This document shows, piece after piece, positions 28,009-39,523 of a stretch of DNA of 64,000 bases. Position 1 is the first letter of the stretch. The number at the start of each line of letters is the position of its first letter. Made by a program: the position numbers and the translations under genes. Location of the stretch: positions 42,312 to 106,311 of the forward strand of contig DDAL01000004.1 of assembly GCA_002332615.1 (NCBI GenBank), in the 5' to 3' direction. The notes under the pieces were generated by a model, which made no database searches, was not told where the DNA came from, and saw only the letters and a list, made by a program, of their open reading frames with translations. The DNA comes from Sphingobacteriaceae bacterium UBA2059 (GTDB taxonomy: Bacteria > Bacteroidota > Bacteroidia > Sphingobacteriales > Sphingobacteriaceae).

Positions 28009-28680
28009 AAAACCAGCGACCTTACAACATCTCTTAGCCATGCACGTCATGCATGCGCGGTATACCTGCTTGCGGCCATGATGTAAGCATGGAAAAACAT
28101 GGACTCATTATGGGCTCATCATGGACACATCGCGGCAGCATCCCTTATCTGCGAGGTACTTGTCGGCTTGCGGGACATGGTCTGGATTTGATACTATTCA
28201 CACGCTTAAGACCAACAGCGGATGTATTTGAAGCAAAGATTATGTTTAACTAAGGTTTACTATTTTCTTAACGTTTGCCGACTATTTTTACTGGCAATTC
28301 TTGCTGCCACCGGCATCTGCAGTCCGCGGCCTGTTGGAAGGCAGCACCTCAGAATTTATTTTGGGGCATTTGTACTCCGGGACTAGTGAATACCCAAGAG
28401 CTAACAATAACCGCTACCTGGATGGCGCCAGGCCTTTTCACTCAAATTACCCTGGCTAAAGAAGTTAAGTTTAAGCGCAGGCAATAAACAAACGTGCGGG
28501 TTTGCAAAGAAGGTATAACGGAATTTCCGCCCCCCGCCTCCTCTGGTTATGAGCCGGAATTTGAGACGTGTTTTTTACTGGCAGTACACTGCCAGCTTGG
28601 CACCCTCATCGTCTTTAAGTTGAATTTCCTGTTGGGCTCTGATGCATTTTTGACATTTTGTGCATATTCTGTTTCACATT
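28009..28680. other. Degenerate gene-free region upstream of groES
   Basis: About 670 bp with no convincing gene on either strand. Plus-strand frames of 66-73 codons exist, but they read as random sequence rich in C, H and W. With the PepSY remnant next to it, I read the stretch as decayed DNA. Confidence 0.5.
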
Positions 28681-28686
28681 TATTAT

Positions 28687-28703
28687 TTGGCACAAAATCT
28701 GAT
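28687..28703 (+). promoter_or_regulatory. Sigma-54-like element upstream of groES
   Basis: TTGGCAC (28687-28693) with TGAT (28700-28703) at the right distance resembles TTGGCAC-N5-TTGCW, but the near-invariant GC of the -12 part is GA. Transcription from it would start about 20 nt before groES. No CIRCE repeat (TTAGCACTC-N9-GAGTGCTAA) is present. Confidence 0.3.
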
Positions 28704-28733
28704 CAATCACCGTAAAAACTAATATTCAATAAC

Positions 28734-29009
28734 ATGGCATTAAGTATTAAACCTATCGCAGATAGAGTAGTAGTCGAAGCTGCTCCTGCAGAAGAAAAAA
28801 CTGCATCAGGTCTTTATATCCCTGACACTGCAAAAGAAAAACCGCAGAGAGGAACTGTTGTAGCGGTTGGTGATGGTAAAAAAGATGAGCCTTTAACTGT
28901 AAAGGTTGGAGATGAGGTTTTGTATGGTAAGTACGCCGGAACGGAAATTACCTACGAAGGTAAGGAGTATCTTATCATGCGCGAATCTGATATTTACGCA
29001 GTTCTATAA
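28734..29009 (+). CDS. groES: Co-chaperonin GroES
   Basis: 91 residues of the GroES lid: [20 protein letters not shown], the mobile loop [18 protein letters not shown], then [15 protein letters not shown]. It works with GroEL in ATP-driven folding. groEL starts 55 bp downstream. Codons are T- and A-ending compared with neighbours, as expected for strong expression. Confidence 0.98.
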   Translation: MALSIKPIADRVVVEAAPAEEKTASGLYIPDTAKEKPQRGTVVAVGDGKKDEPLTVKVGDEVLYGKYAGTEITYEGKEYLIMRESDIYAVL

Positions 29010-29058
29010 TTCAAAGGTATAATATTAAAACATTAGCTGATTCTTCGGCTTAACTTAA

Positions 29059-30702
<1,644 letters not shown>

Positions 30703-30718
30703 GCTTCTGTCACTCTAT

Positions 30719-30759
30719 AAAAAAGGGGTACTTCGTTTGGTCGAAGTACCCCTTTTTTT
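30719..30759. terminator. Bidirectional terminator between groEL and galM
   Basis: AAAAAAGGGGTACTTCG (30719-30735) pairs with CGAAGTACCCCTTTTTT (30742-30758), 17 bp with a 6-nt loop. Its T tract on the plus strand touches the galM stop codon. Confidence 0.92.
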
Positions 30760-31831
30760 ATTTATTTACTGAAAACTTGTATATGGTAACAGATTCATAC
30801 ATGCCGTCAGGCTGCAAGACTGCGCTAGGGAAACTACATTGATTAGGCGAGTCGGGGAAATGCTGTGTTTCAAGGCAAAAAGCTCCTCTAAATTCATCCT
30901 TACTGCCGTTCTTTAATGTATGATTACTTTCCAGAAAGTTTCCTGTATAGAGTTGCATCCCGGGCTCACTTGTATAGGTATCCATAACAATGCCCGATTG
31001 ATCACCAAGAGCAGTTGAAACTTTGCTCAGGGCACCTGAGTTTTCAAATGCAAAGGTATGGTCGTATCCGTTTCCAAACTTTAACTGCTCGTGCTCATCA
31101 AAGATATCTTTTCCAATAGTTTTAGCTATGCGAAAATCAAACGGGGTACTTTCTACTGTATGCGTTTGCCCGTAAGGGATAAGATTTTCATTTACAGGCA
31201 CATAATGATCAGCGTTTACCTGTAGTGAATGATTATAAATTGTTCCTGTTCCCAAACCGTTTAGATTAAAGAACGAGTGGTTGGTTAAATTGATAACAGT
31301 AGGTTTTGTGGTTGAGGCTTTGTACTCAATTTTTACTTCATTTTCCTTTGTAAGAGTGAATGTAACCTTCACATTCAAATCGCCCGGGTAGCCTTCTTCT
31401 CCGTCTTTTGAAAAATAAGACAGCTCCACTGCCTCATCGGAAACGCGCTCTACGTCCCATACTACACTTGAGAAGCCTTTCAACCCGCCATGCAAATGAT
31501 TGGGGCCATTGTTTACCGGCAGTGTATACGTTTCGCCTTCCAGCGTAAACTTTCCACTTGCTATCCGATTGCCATAACGGCCTATAGTAGCTCCAAAATA
31601 GGTTTCATCTCCTGTCATGTAGCCTTCCAGGTTGTCGAAACCGAGCACTACATCTTTTAGTGTTCCCTTCATATCCGGAACCACAATACTTACTATCCGC
31701 GCGCCATAGTTTGTTATTGATACCGACATTTGCTCATTCTTGAGGATGAAAAGAGAAACGTCTTTACCCTCTACCACTTGTTCAAATTCTTTCGGAGAGG
31801 GGTGTAATTCATCAAATTGGTTATTCGTCAT
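30758..31831 (-). CDS. galM: Aldose 1-epimerase
   Basis: Mutarotase interconverting alpha and beta sugars. 357 residues from the ATG at 31831; a longer frame would extend into lipB without family similarity. Motifs: the first His region NHLHGGLKGF, the second His at NLTNHSFFNLNG, and the catalytic Glu in FCLETQHFPDSPN. It follows lipB by 10 bp on the minus strand. Confidence 0.94.
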   Translation of the reverse strand: MTNNQFDELHPSPKEFEQVVEGKDVSLFILKNEQMSVSITNYGARIVSIVVPDMKGTLKDVVLGFDNLEGYMTGDETYFGATIGRYGNRIASGKFTLEGETYTLPVNNGPNHLHGGLKGFSSVVWDVERVSDEAVELSYFSKDGEEGYPGDLNVKVTFTLTKENEVKIEYKASTTKPTVINLTNHSFFNLNGLGTGTIYNHSLQVNADHYVPVNENLIPYGQTHTVESTPFDFRIAKTIGKDIFDEHEQLKFGNGYDHTFAFENSGALSKVSTALGDQSGIVMDTYTSEPGMQLYTGNFLESNHTLKNGSKDEFRGAFCLETQHFPDSPNQCSFPSAVLQPDGMYESVTIYKFSVNK

Positions 31832-31841
31832 AATATAGTGT

Positions 31842-32540
31842 TTAAGATAATTGCATGTCAAAAAGTTGGGCAATGGTGTTCTTTAATACTTCTTTAACCT
31901 CTTCCATATCTACCTTGCGCCCTAGCTCGCGTTCTAAGGACGTTACGTCTTTATCGTCAATACCACAAGGTATAATGTTTTTGAAGTAAGGGAGTTCGGT
32001 GTTTACGTTTAAGGCAAATCCGTGCATGGTAACCCATCGGCTGCAGCGAACTCCCATGGCACATATCTTTCGGGCTTTGTCGTTATCGGCATCGATCCAA
32101 ACGCCTGTATATCCGGGGTACCTCCCTCCTTCTACTCCAAAGTGCTTAAGCGTTTGTATAATAGCTTCCTCCAGTGTGCGCAGGTATAAATGTATATCGG
32201 TAAAAAAATTATCCAGGTCGAGTATCGGATAGCCGACTATTTGCCCAGGCCCGTGATAGGTAATATCGCCGCCTCGGTTTATTTTATAAAAGCTCGCTTC
32301 TTTTTTTTGCAGAGCTTCTTTGTCCAGCAGCAGGTTTTCCAGACTTCCGCTTTTACCCAGAGTATAAACGTGTGGATGCTCAGTGAATATTAAGTAATTA
32401 TCGGTCGGCGTTTCAACAGAGTCTTTACGGTTCGCCACCTTTGTATTCACCACCGAATCAAAAATGGCTTCTTGTCTTTCCCAGGCTTGTTGGTAATCAA
32501 CCAAACCCCAGTCCTGAAACTTTACTTTCTTATTTTTCAT
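31842..32540 (-). CDS. lipB: Octanoyltransferase LipB
   Basis: Transfers octanoyl from ACP to lipoyl domains, the first step of lipoate synthesis. 232 residues with RGGDITYHGPGQIVGYP, the catalytic Lys in KICAMGVRCSRW, HGFALNVNTEL and the Cys in IIPCGI. Its start overlaps the PPTase gene by 11 bp. That coupling suits two enzymes of acyl-carrier metabolism. Confidence 0.96.
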   Translation of the reverse strand: MKNKKVKFQDWGLVDYQQAWERQEAIFDSVVNTKVANRKDSVETPTDNYLIFTEHPHVYTLGKSGSLENLLLDKEALQKKEASFYKINRGGDITYHGPGQIVGYPILDLDNFFTDIHLYLRTLEEAIIQTLKHFGVEGGRYPGYTGVWIDADNDKARKICAMGVRCSRWVTMHGFALNVNTELPYFKNIIPCGIDDKDVTSLERELGRKVDMEEVKEVLKNTIAQLFDMQLS

Positions 32541-33192
32541 AATCTAATTCTTTGCAGCCCGCTACATAGCCTATCATATATTCTTTAAAGCTTTCGTAAT
32601 TTACGTTAAAGCTGCGGCATTGCTGGTTGGTGTTTAATTGAGCAAACAGCACACCTTCTTCCTTACAGGTAAATGGCGAAAGGGAAATATGATCCTTAAA
32701 GGAAACGTTTCGTTGTCCCTGCAGCTTATAAATTGCTTCCTTGGCACACCAGCATACATATAGATGCTTTATCAAATTTCCTTTATCTATAAAACCCAGC
32801 TCTTCTTTCGAGAGGAACTTGCTGGCAATACGACTTATTTTGGTTTTAACTATTTCGATGTCTATCCCTACAGGCTGATCTTTGCTTATCATTACGGCAG
32901 CATAATCCAGCGAATGGCTTAAAGATATATGATGAGGAAAGTTTACAAGATACGGTTTCCCGTTGGCATCAACCTGGCAGTCAATATACTCATTGGTATT
33001 GAGCAGTTCGCGAAGTAACACTCTCGTACTCAGCCAATGGAGGCTGCGTTTTCCATTATTTAATGTGGTTATAAAAGCTTTTTCCTTTTCACTCAGTTTT
33101 AATCGCGAATAAAGCTCCTCTGCTGTCTCTTCAATCTTCCATAAAGCATAACATGTAGTATCGTCTATGCTTTTTTGGTATGCTATAGCCAT
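32530..33192 (-). CDS. 4'-phosphopantetheinyl transferase
   Basis: 220 residues, Sfp/AcpT superfamily. The two signature motifs are VGIDIEIVKTK (Mg-binding D and E) and WCAKEAIYKLQG. It activates carrier proteins by adding the CoA arm. No dedicated carrier or PKS gene is nearby, so it probably serves fatty-acid ACP. It is first gene of the PPTase-lipB-galM run. Confidence 0.9.
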   Translation of the reverse strand: MAIAYQKSIDDTTCYALWKIEETAEELYSRLKLSEKEKAFITTLNNGKRSLHWLSTRVLLRELLNTNEYIDCQVDANGKPYLVNFPHHISLSHSLDYAAVMISKDQPVGIDIEIVKTKISRIASKFLSKEELGFIDKGNLIKHLYVCWCAKEAIYKLQGQRNVSFKDHISLSPFTCKEEGVLFAQLNTNQQCRSFNVNYESFKEYMIGYVAGCKELDYEK

Positions 33193-33244
33193 TCAGTTTA
33201 TTTATTATGCAATTTACTACAAACCTTTATACCATTAGATATAA

Positions 33245-33258
33245 TGTAAAATTTTACA
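33245..33258. promoter_or_regulatory. 14-bp perfect palindrome in a divergent promoter region
   Basis: TGTAAAATTTTACA lies midway between the divergent PPTase and dcd starts. It could be an operator; the sequence is AT-rich, so chance is possible. Confidence 0.3.
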
Positions 33259-33300
33259 CTCATCTTCAAACTAATTCCTAATTTAGCTAGCCCTATTGTT

Positions 33301-33837
33301 ATGATCCTCACAGATAAAGAAATATTAGAACAAATTGAAAATGGTTTTATTGTTATTGAACCGTTTAAAAGAGAGTGTCTCGGCACTAACTCGTATGATG
33401 TGCATCTGGGCAAGCACCTTGCTACCTACAAAAGCAGGGCTCTGGACGCTAAAAATCATAACGAGATAGAGCATTTCGAAATACCTAAGGAAGGCTTTGA
33501 ACTGCAACCCGGCACCCTTTACCTGGGAGTAACTGTTGAGTATACCGAAACCCACAAACATGTGCCCTTTTTGGAAGGGAAGTCGAGTACAGGCAGGCTG
33601 GGGATTAACATTCACGCTACCGCAGGAAAAGGAGATGTTGGCTTTTGCAATACCTGGACGCTTGAAATATCTGTTATTCAGCCCGTGAGGATTTATGCAG
33701 GCATGCCCATAGGTCAGCTTATTTACTTCAATGTTGATGGGGTAGTCGAAACGCTTTATCATACTAAAGGCAATGCGAAATACAATAATAAAACGACGCG
33801 GCCTGTGGAAAGTATGATGTGGAGGAACAAGTTTTAG
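33301..33837 (+). CDS. dcd: dCTP deaminase
   Basis: Trimeric enzyme of dUTP/dTTP supply. 178 residues with GTNSYDVHLGKHLATY, the substrate segment GKSSTGRLGINIHATAGKGD, the WTLEI strand with the catalytic Glu region, and QLIYF. clpS begins 11 bp after its stop. Confidence 0.93.
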   Translation: MILTDKEILEQIENGFIVIEPFKRECLGTNSYDVHLGKHLATYKSRALDAKNHNEIEHFEIPKEGFELQPGTLYLGVTVEYTETHKHVPFLEGKSSTGRLGINIHATAGKGDVGFCNTWTLEISVIQPVRIYAGMPIGQLIYFNVDGVVETLYHTKGNAKYNNKTTRPVESMMWRNKF

Positions 33838-33848
33838 CTGCTATTTCT

Positions 33849-34127
33849 ATGGAACAAGTTGAGGTAGAGTCTTATACGCTTGAAGAAATACTTACATCCT
33901 TAGAAAACCAAAACAGGCTTATACTTTGGAACGACGACCATAATACCTTTGACCATGTTATTTATTGTCTGATAACTCACTTAAGCTATACCGAAAGCCA
34001 GGCAGAGAGAATTGCCTGGTCTGTACATACTAAAGGTAAGTGCACAATACTGGAAGGCGACCTTACAAAGCTTGGGCAGTATCGTAGTATACTGCTTGAT
34101 GAAGGCTTAACTGTAAGCATCTCCTAA
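33849..34127 (+). CDS. clpS: ClpS-like adaptor
   Basis: 92 residues from the ATG at 33849; a start 30 nt earlier would overlap dcd. LILWNDDHNTFDHVIYCL matches the ClpS N-end-rule pocket (LxNDDxxxxxxV), followed by the AERIAWSVHTKG helix. It delivers substrates to ClpAP-type proteases. The last codons are part of a long hairpin. Confidence 0.87.
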   Translation: MEQVEVESYTLEEILTSLENQNRLILWNDDHNTFDHVIYCLITHLSYTESQAERIAWSVHTKGKCTILEGDLTKLGQYRSILLDEGLTVSIS

Positions 34128-34149
34128 AATTTGCATTTACAGTTAAGCC
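34104..34149 (+). terminator. Long hairpin starting inside the end of clpS
   Basis: GGCTTAACTGTAA (34104-34116) and TTACAGTTAAGCC (34137-34149) form a perfect 13-bp stem around a 20-nt loop that can add GCA/TGC pairs. The left arm lies within clpS codons and the clpS stop lies in the loop. There is no T tract after it. Confidence 0.55.
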
Positions 34150-34203
34150 GCAGGTTAGATGAGCTATGTTTTACAACCTTAGCTGTGCCAGCCTCAACCT
34201 ATA

Positions 34204-35607
34204 CTACTCCAGGTCAAATATTTCATGAAGATCCGGAATGACAACGTGCCTGAACCCTTCTTCAAGCAATGTATTGCTGAATTTCTTTTGAACATTATAC
34301 TCGCCATGTACCAGAAAGAGCTTTTTTACGTCGCCCGGATTCTGACAGGATAGAAATTTCAGAAGGTCATTAACATCCCCATGAGCACTCATCGAATGTA
34401 TAGACTGCACATCGGCCCTTACCAGATATTCATCTCCGAAAACCCTTACTACTTTATCCCCGGCTAGTAATCGTCCTCCTAATGATGAGGGTTCACAATA
34501 GCCCACAATCAAAATAGTATTCTTTTCATTCTCAATAGTATTTTTTATATGATGCCTTATTCTCCCGGCCTCCGCCATACCAGAAGAGGATATGATAACA
34601 CAAGGTCTGGGATCATCATTAAGAGACTTAGACTCTTCTACAGATTGTATAAACTTTAAACCCTTAAAACTAAAGATATCATCATCCTTTTTAAGAACGT
34701 TCTGTACATCCTTGTTATAAACATAGGTATGCTCCTTTAGTACGTTTGTTGCATTTTCCGATAAGGGACTGTCTACATAATAAGGAACGTCAGGCAAAGA
34801 GCCCTTAAGATCGAGGGCATTTAAAGCATATAAAAGCTCCTGAGTACGCCCTACACTAAAAGCAGGTATAATCAGTTTCCCTTTTCGCAAAACACAGGTT
34901 TGATGAATAAGCTCAAGAAGTTTATCTTCTGTATCATCTACCGCTTTATGCAAAGAATCGCCATAGGTAGACTCCATAACAATATAATCCGCCTGGCGAA
35001 AAGTTGATGGATTTCTTAAAAGCAAAGCCTCATAGCGCCCAATGTCTCCACTGAATGTGATATTGACGCTTTTACCTTGATCGATAATGTCCAGATGGAT
35101 CGCTGCGCTGCCAAGTATATGGCCTGCGTCGGTAAATCTAAGTTTTATTCGGGGGCTTACGTCATATTCCTCTTCGTATTCAACAATTTTAAACAAGCCC
35201 AGAGCCTTCATCACGTCTTCCTGAGTATACAAAGGATCAAGGGCATGCTCACCTCTTTTAAAACGTTGTTTATTTACGAAATACGCATCCTGCTCTTGAA
35301 TATGGGCTGAATCATTCAAAAGTATCCTGCATAAGTCCATAGTGGCTGCAGTACTGAAAATAGTACCTTCAAAGCCTGAAGCAACCAGCCTTGGGATTAA
35401 TCCGGAATGATCTATATGTGCATGAGAAAGGACTAAGTAGTCTATTTGTGAAGGCTCAAAGCCGAAATCACTATTTAGATCGTCTGTTCCCTCACCCATG
35501 CCCTGAAATAGACCACAGTCCAGTAGTACCTTTGTCCCATCACTTAGTTCTAATAAGTGCTTACTGCCCGTAACATGTCTGGCAGCCCCATGAAAAGCTA
35601 TCTTCAT
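34204..35607 (-). CDS. Metallo-beta-lactamase / beta-CASP ribonuclease-like protein
   Basis: 467 residues. Zinc motif SHAHIDHSG, later His at DAGHILGSA, Asp at FSGDIG, and beta-CASP/RMMBL motifs ESTYGDSLH, GRTQELLYAL, SSSGMAEAGR and the HSMSAHGD end. This is the CPSF73-like group annotated as RNA-processing exonucleases. The RNA substrates are unknown. It is a single gene. Confidence 0.92.
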   Translation of the reverse strand: MKIAFHGAARHVTGSKHLLELSDGTKVLLDCGLFQGMGEGTDDLNSDFGFEPSQIDYLVLSHAHIDHSGLIPRLVASGFEGTIFSTAATMDLCRILLNDSAHIQEQDAYFVNKQRFKRGEHALDPLYTQEDVMKALGLFKIVEYEEEYDVSPRIKLRFTDAGHILGSAAIHLDIIDQGKSVNITFSGDIGRYEALLLRNPSTFRQADYIVMESTYGDSLHKAVDDTEDKLLELIHQTCVLRKGKLIIPAFSVGRTQELLYALNALDLKGSLPDVPYYVDSPLSENATNVLKEHTYVYNKDVQNVLKKDDDIFSFKGLKFIQSVEESKSLNDDPRPCVIISSSGMAEAGRIRHHIKNTIENEKNTILIVGYCEPSSLGGRLLAGDKVVRVFGDEYLVRADVQSIHSMSAHGDVNDLLKFLSCQNPGDVKKLFLVHGEYNVQKKFSNTLLEEGFRHVVIPDLHEIFDLE

Positions 35608-35776
35608 TTAGTTTTTTAAACCACAACAATTGATTATGTATTAGGTTCGTACTATTATGATTACTTATTTATAGTTTAAATTACCTTTGCTGACCTAAAA
35701 TGATCTCTTATTCTCAAGTCATAACAACCTTATACACACATTGCCTTCATTCGAACAAGCAGCTGTCTATAAAATA
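35608..35776. other. Spacer with a possible 25-codon frame
   Basis: A perfect TACCTTTG box on the plus strand (35682-35689) is followed by an ATG at 35700, a 25-codon frame to TAA at 35775-35777, and the hairpin at 35777. This could be a tiny gene or small RNA, or chance. Confidence 0.25.
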
Positions 35777-35811
35777 AAAACGCCTCAAATTGCTATACTT
35801 TGAGGCGTTTT
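35777..35811 (-). terminator. Terminator of the sdhCAB operon
   Basis: AAAACGCCTCAAA (35777-35789) pairs with TTTGAGGCGTTTT (35799-35811), 13 bp with a 9-nt loop. On the minus strand it runs into TTTTTATTTT. It lies 24 bp after sdhB. Confidence 0.88.
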
Positions 35812-35834
35812 GCTTATCTGAAGATGGTATTAAA

Positions 35835-36605
35835 CTATCTTAGTTCTTCTTCCTTAAGGAAAGATGCGCTGTAATATTCTCTGCGCATTCTATTAATGTT
35901 TGTAAGTGAAATACCAACTGGGCATTCCGCTTCACATGCTCCTGTATTTGTACAATTACCAAATCCTTCAGCATCCATTTGAGCAACCATTGCCATTGCC
36001 CGGCGGTTACGCTCTGCCTTACCCTGAGGCAATAGTGCTAATTGAGATATCTTTGCAGAAACGAACAACGAAGCAGAAGCATTTTTGCAGGCAGCTACAC
36101 AAGCGCCGCACCCTATACAAGTAGCAGAGTTGAAGGCTTCGTCAGCAATAGGTTTTGGAATTGGGATGCTATTCGCATCGGGAATCCCACCGGTATTAAC
36201 AGAAATAAATCCGCCCGCCTGTTGAATACGTTCGAAAGCTGTGCGGTCAACTGTAAGGTCTTTGATTACCGGAAATGCTATAGAGCGCCACGGTTCAATG
36301 GTAACAGTCTGTCCATCGTGGAAGCTACGCATATGTAGCTGACAAGTTGTTATACCATACTTAGGCCCGTGCGGCCGGCCGTTGATATACAATGAGCAGG
36401 CACCACATATACCTTCGCGACAGTCGTGATCAAAATATATTGGGTCTTCTCCCTGCTTAGACAATTTTTCATTAACAATATCAAGCATTTCAAGAAATGA
36501 CATATCAGGTGATACATCCTCTGCTTTATAAGTTACAAATCTGCCCTTGTCATTCACATTCGTCTGTCTCCAGACTTTAAGGGTTAAATTCATATTTCCG
36601 CTCAT
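35835..36605 (-). CDS. sdhB: Succinate dehydrogenase / fumarate reductase iron-sulfur subunit
   Basis: 256 residues. The 2Fe-2S motif lies in [17 protein letters not shown] plus a later Cys. The C-terminal 4Fe-4S and 3Fe-4S ligands are in [15 protein letters not shown] and [12 protein letters not shown]. It passes electrons from SdhA to the haem subunit. Last gene of sdhCAB, 63 bp after sdhA. Confidence 0.97.
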   Translation of the reverse strand: MSGNMNLTLKVWRQTNVNDKGRFVTYKAEDVSPDMSFLEMLDIVNEKLSKQGEDPIYFDHDCREGICGACSLYINGRPHGPKYGITTCQLHMRSFHDGQTVTIEPWRSIAFPVIKDLTVDRTAFERIQQAGGFISVNTGGIPDANSIPIPKPIADEAFNSATCIGCGACVAACKNASASLFVSAKISQLALLPQGKAERNRRAMAMVAQMDAEGFGNCTNTGACEAECPVGISLTNINRMRREYYSASFLKEEELR

Positions 36606-36668
36606 GGCTATTTAGATTTGTAAGTCGGCAACCGATAGAATAATCGATTGCTGACCTTCTTTATAATT

Positions 36669-38603
36669 TTATTTATAACTTCTTTGTGTCAACTTAACAT
36701 TTTCAAAATGTAGTTCTTCCTTATGCATCCTTGCAGTTACATTATCGCCCTGATACTCCCAAGCAGCTACATAGGTAAAGTTTTCGTCATCCCGTTTGGC
36801 TTCACCTTCTTCTGTCTGACTTTCCAAACGGAAGTGACCTCCGCAGGACTCTTTTCTATGCAAAGCGTCTTCGACCATAAGCTCTGCCAACTCAAGGAAA
36901 TCAGCAACCCTGCCAGCCTTTTCAAGAGACATATTCAGTTCCTCATTTACACCCAACACACGCACATTTTTCCAAAAATCAGCTCTCAGATCCTGAATCA
37001 TCGTCCTTGCTTTAGTGAGACCTTCTTCGTTACGAGCCATACCACAATACTCCCACATAATGTGACCAAGGTCACGATGGTACTCATCTACAGTTCGGGT
37101 TCCCTTTAAAGAAAGCAATTTCGCGACGCGGTCCTCTACTTTTTTTCTTGCCTCTTCAAAAGCAGCGTTTTTAGCGTCTATTGGCTTTGGTCCTATAGTT
37201 GCAAGATAATCTCCTACAGTATAAGGTATTACGAAGTAGCCGTCAGCAAGGCCCTGCATCAAAGCGGAAGCTCCAAGGCGATTAGCACCGTGATCAGAGA
37301 AGTTGGCCTCCCCAAGACAATATAAGCCCGGAATAGTAGTCATCAGATTATAGTCAACCCACAAGCCACCCATCGTATAGTGCACAGCAGGATAAATACG
37401 CATAGGCATTTCGTACGGATTCTCATCTGTGATTTGCATATACATATCAAACAGGTTTCCGTATTTTGCTTCAACAGCCGCTTTACCTAAACGGCCTATA
37501 GCTTCAGCAAAATCCAAATATACTGCTACTCCCGTTGAACCTACGCCTCTGCCATCATCGACAGCTTCTTTTGCATTTCGCGAGGCAACATCCCGAGGTA
37601 CAAGATTACCAAACGAAGGATACTTTCGCTCAAGGAAGTAATCCCTCTCATCCTCTTTAATATCGGTCGCTTTAATTTCACCTTTACGGAGCTTCTCAGC
37701 CATTTCACGCGTCTTAGGGACCCACACTCGTCCGTCATTACGCAAAGACTCTGACATAAGAGTCAATTTCGACTGATGGTCACCGGATACAGGAATACAA
37801 GTAGGGTGAATTTGTGTAAAGCAAGGATTTCCGAACAAAGCACCTTTTTTATACGCCCGCCATATAGCCGTTGTATTACAGCCCATAGCATTTGTAGAAA
37901 GATAAAACACGTTGCCATATCCTCCGGTACATAGCAAAACAGCATGTCCTTCGAATGTTTCAATTGAGCCGTCTACAAGATTACGTGTTACAATGCCTTG
38001 AGCTCTTCCGTCGGCAACAACCAGATCAAGCATTTCATGACGGTTGTACATTTTAACTTTACCTTCAGCAATTTGTCTATTAAGAGCGGAATAAGCCCCT
38101 AAAAGCAGTTGCTGACCCGTTTGGCCCCTGGCATAGAACGTACGCGATACCTGAGCACCACCAAATGAACGATTATCAAGCAGGCCGCCATATTCGCGAG
38201 CGAAAGGAACTCCTTGCGCAACACATTGGTCAATTATACTTACCGACTCTTCCGCAAGACGATAAACGTTTGCCTCCCGTGCCCTGTAATCTCCACCTTT
38301 TATTGTATCGTAAAATAAACGGTAAATACTATCACCATCATTTCTATAGTTCTTTGCTGCATTTATACCACCTTGTGCAGCAATAGAATGCGCACGCCTC
38401 GGGCTATCCTGATAACAAAAAGCCTTAACATTATAACCAAGCTCGGCAAGCGATGCGGCCGCAGACGCACCCGCCAATCCGGTTCCTACTACTATAATTG
38501 TATATTTCCTTTTATTTGCAGGGTTAACCAGTTTAAGGTTAAACTTATGCTTAGACCACTTCTCAGCTAAAGGTCCTTCAGGAATTTTTGAATCTAATAC
38601 CAT
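36669..38603 (-). CDS. sdhA: Succinate dehydrogenase / fumarate reductase flavoprotein subunit
   Basis: 644 residues, usual for the Bacteroidota type. FAD Rossmann motif [19 protein letters not shown], flavinylation His in [15 protein letters not shown], and catalytic-region motifs [15 protein letters not shown] and [14 protein letters not shown]. Oxidises succinate in the TCA cycle; the reverse reaction is possible. It lies 42 bp after sdhC. Confidence 0.98.
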   Translation of the reverse strand: MVLDSKIPEGPLAEKWSKHKFNLKLVNPANKRKYTIIVVGTGLAGASAAASLAELGYNVKAFCYQDSPRRAHSIAAQGGINAAKNYRNDGDSIYRLFYDTIKGGDYRAREANVYRLAEESVSIIDQCVAQGVPFAREYGGLLDNRSFGGAQVSRTFYARGQTGQQLLLGAYSALNRQIAEGKVKMYNRHEMLDLVVADGRAQGIVTRNLVDGSIETFEGHAVLLCTGGYGNVFYLSTNAMGCNTTAIWRAYKKGALFGNPCFTQIHPTCIPVSGDHQSKLTLMSESLRNDGRVWVPKTREMAEKLRKGEIKATDIKEDERDYFLERKYPSFGNLVPRDVASRNAKEAVDDGRGVGSTGVAVYLDFAEAIGRLGKAAVEAKYGNLFDMYMQITDENPYEMPMRIYPAVHYTMGGLWVDYNLMTTIPGLYCLGEANFSDHGANRLGASALMQGLADGYFVIPYTVGDYLATIGPKPIDAKNAAFEEARKKVEDRVAKLLSLKGTRTVDEYHRDLGHIMWEYCGMARNEEGLTKARTMIQDLRADFWKNVRVLGVNEELNMSLEKAGRVADFLELAELMVEDALHRKESCGGHFRLESQTEEGEAKRDDENFTYVAAWEYQGDNVTARMHKEELHFENVKLTQRSYK

Positions 38604-38645
38604 TTGAAAAAGTTTTATCTCCCGCTACAGCCGGAGTTGATCCAT

Positions 38646-39431
38646 CTAATTGAAAAAATAAATGTATAAAGGCATCAAAGCAAACAATGCCGGAATAATA
38701 ATGGAAAACAGCCAAAGCCCTATCCCATCAATAAGAGGTTTATACTTCCTGTGATCCCAGCCCAAGGTTTGAAATCCGCTTTGAAAGCCATGATACAAGT
38801 GAAAAGCCAGGGCAATCATTGAAATAACATACAAAGCCACATACCACCATTGCTTAAACGAGAGCTGAACTATACGGTAAAGATCTTTCAAGACAACCAC
38901 CTGTACACCACGTTCCACATCAACAAACTCTGAGTGCACACGCTTAGTACCATCAAGAGGAAGTTGAGTAATATTAACTTGCGTAGGGTCAGAAAGGCTT
39001 GTTTCATACTGAGTATAAGGCATATCTCCAAACTTATACTGGAACCAAAAGTTACCCATATGCACTACAATAAAAATCAGTAAGATAGTGCCCAACACAC
39101 CCATGTTTCTGGAATTCCAGCTACTATTTGCTGCACCATCTACTTTTGCATACCCTACAGGGCGCGCTTTGTTATTATTTACTGTAATAATCAATGCATA
39201 AACCGCATGTAAAATGATTGAAAGATATAATAAATAAGACACAATCTTAATTGGCAAGAAATGAGTCATAAAATACGAATACTCATTAAATGCCTTGCCG
39301 GCATCTGCCCTAAATAATTGTAAATTACCTACGACGTGGATGATCAGGAACAGGCATAAAAACAAACCTGTCATGCTCATAATCAATTTTCTCCCCAATG
39401 TTGAAGAGAAAGCCCTTGTTAAACTGCTCAT
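38646..39431 (-). CDS. sdhC: Succinate dehydrogenase cytochrome b subunit
   Basis: 261 residues with about five transmembrane helices and helix-borne histidines (LIIHVVGNL, LHAVYAL, IVVHMGNF, LAFHLYHGFQ) fitting two haems. This is the single-polypeptide anchor of type B SQR/QFR; no sdhD is expected or present. First gene of the operon. Confidence 0.95.
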   Translation of the reverse strand: MSSLTRAFSSTLGRKLIMSMTGLFLCLFLIIHVVGNLQLFRADAGKAFNEYSYFMTHFLPIKIVSYLLYLSIILHAVYALIITVNNNKARPVGYAKVDGAANSSWNSRNMGVLGTILLIFIVVHMGNFWFQYKFGDMPYTQYETSLSDPTQVNITQLPLDGTKRVHSEFVDVERGVQVVVLKDLYRIVQLSFKQWWYVALYVISMIALAFHLYHGFQSGFQTLGWDHRKYKPLIDGIGLWLFSIIIPALFALMPLYIYFFN

Positions 39432-39523
39432 TTCTTTTCTTTAGTTTTATAAAATAAGTGTAAACTAATTCTTTATGTACGAAAATAGGCTACTTTAATC
39501 AATATTCCATGTATTGAGTTTAT

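Noticed and set aside
28009..28500. Plus-strand frames of 66-73 codons before groES
   Set aside because: Random-like composition, no start context, no family resemblance.
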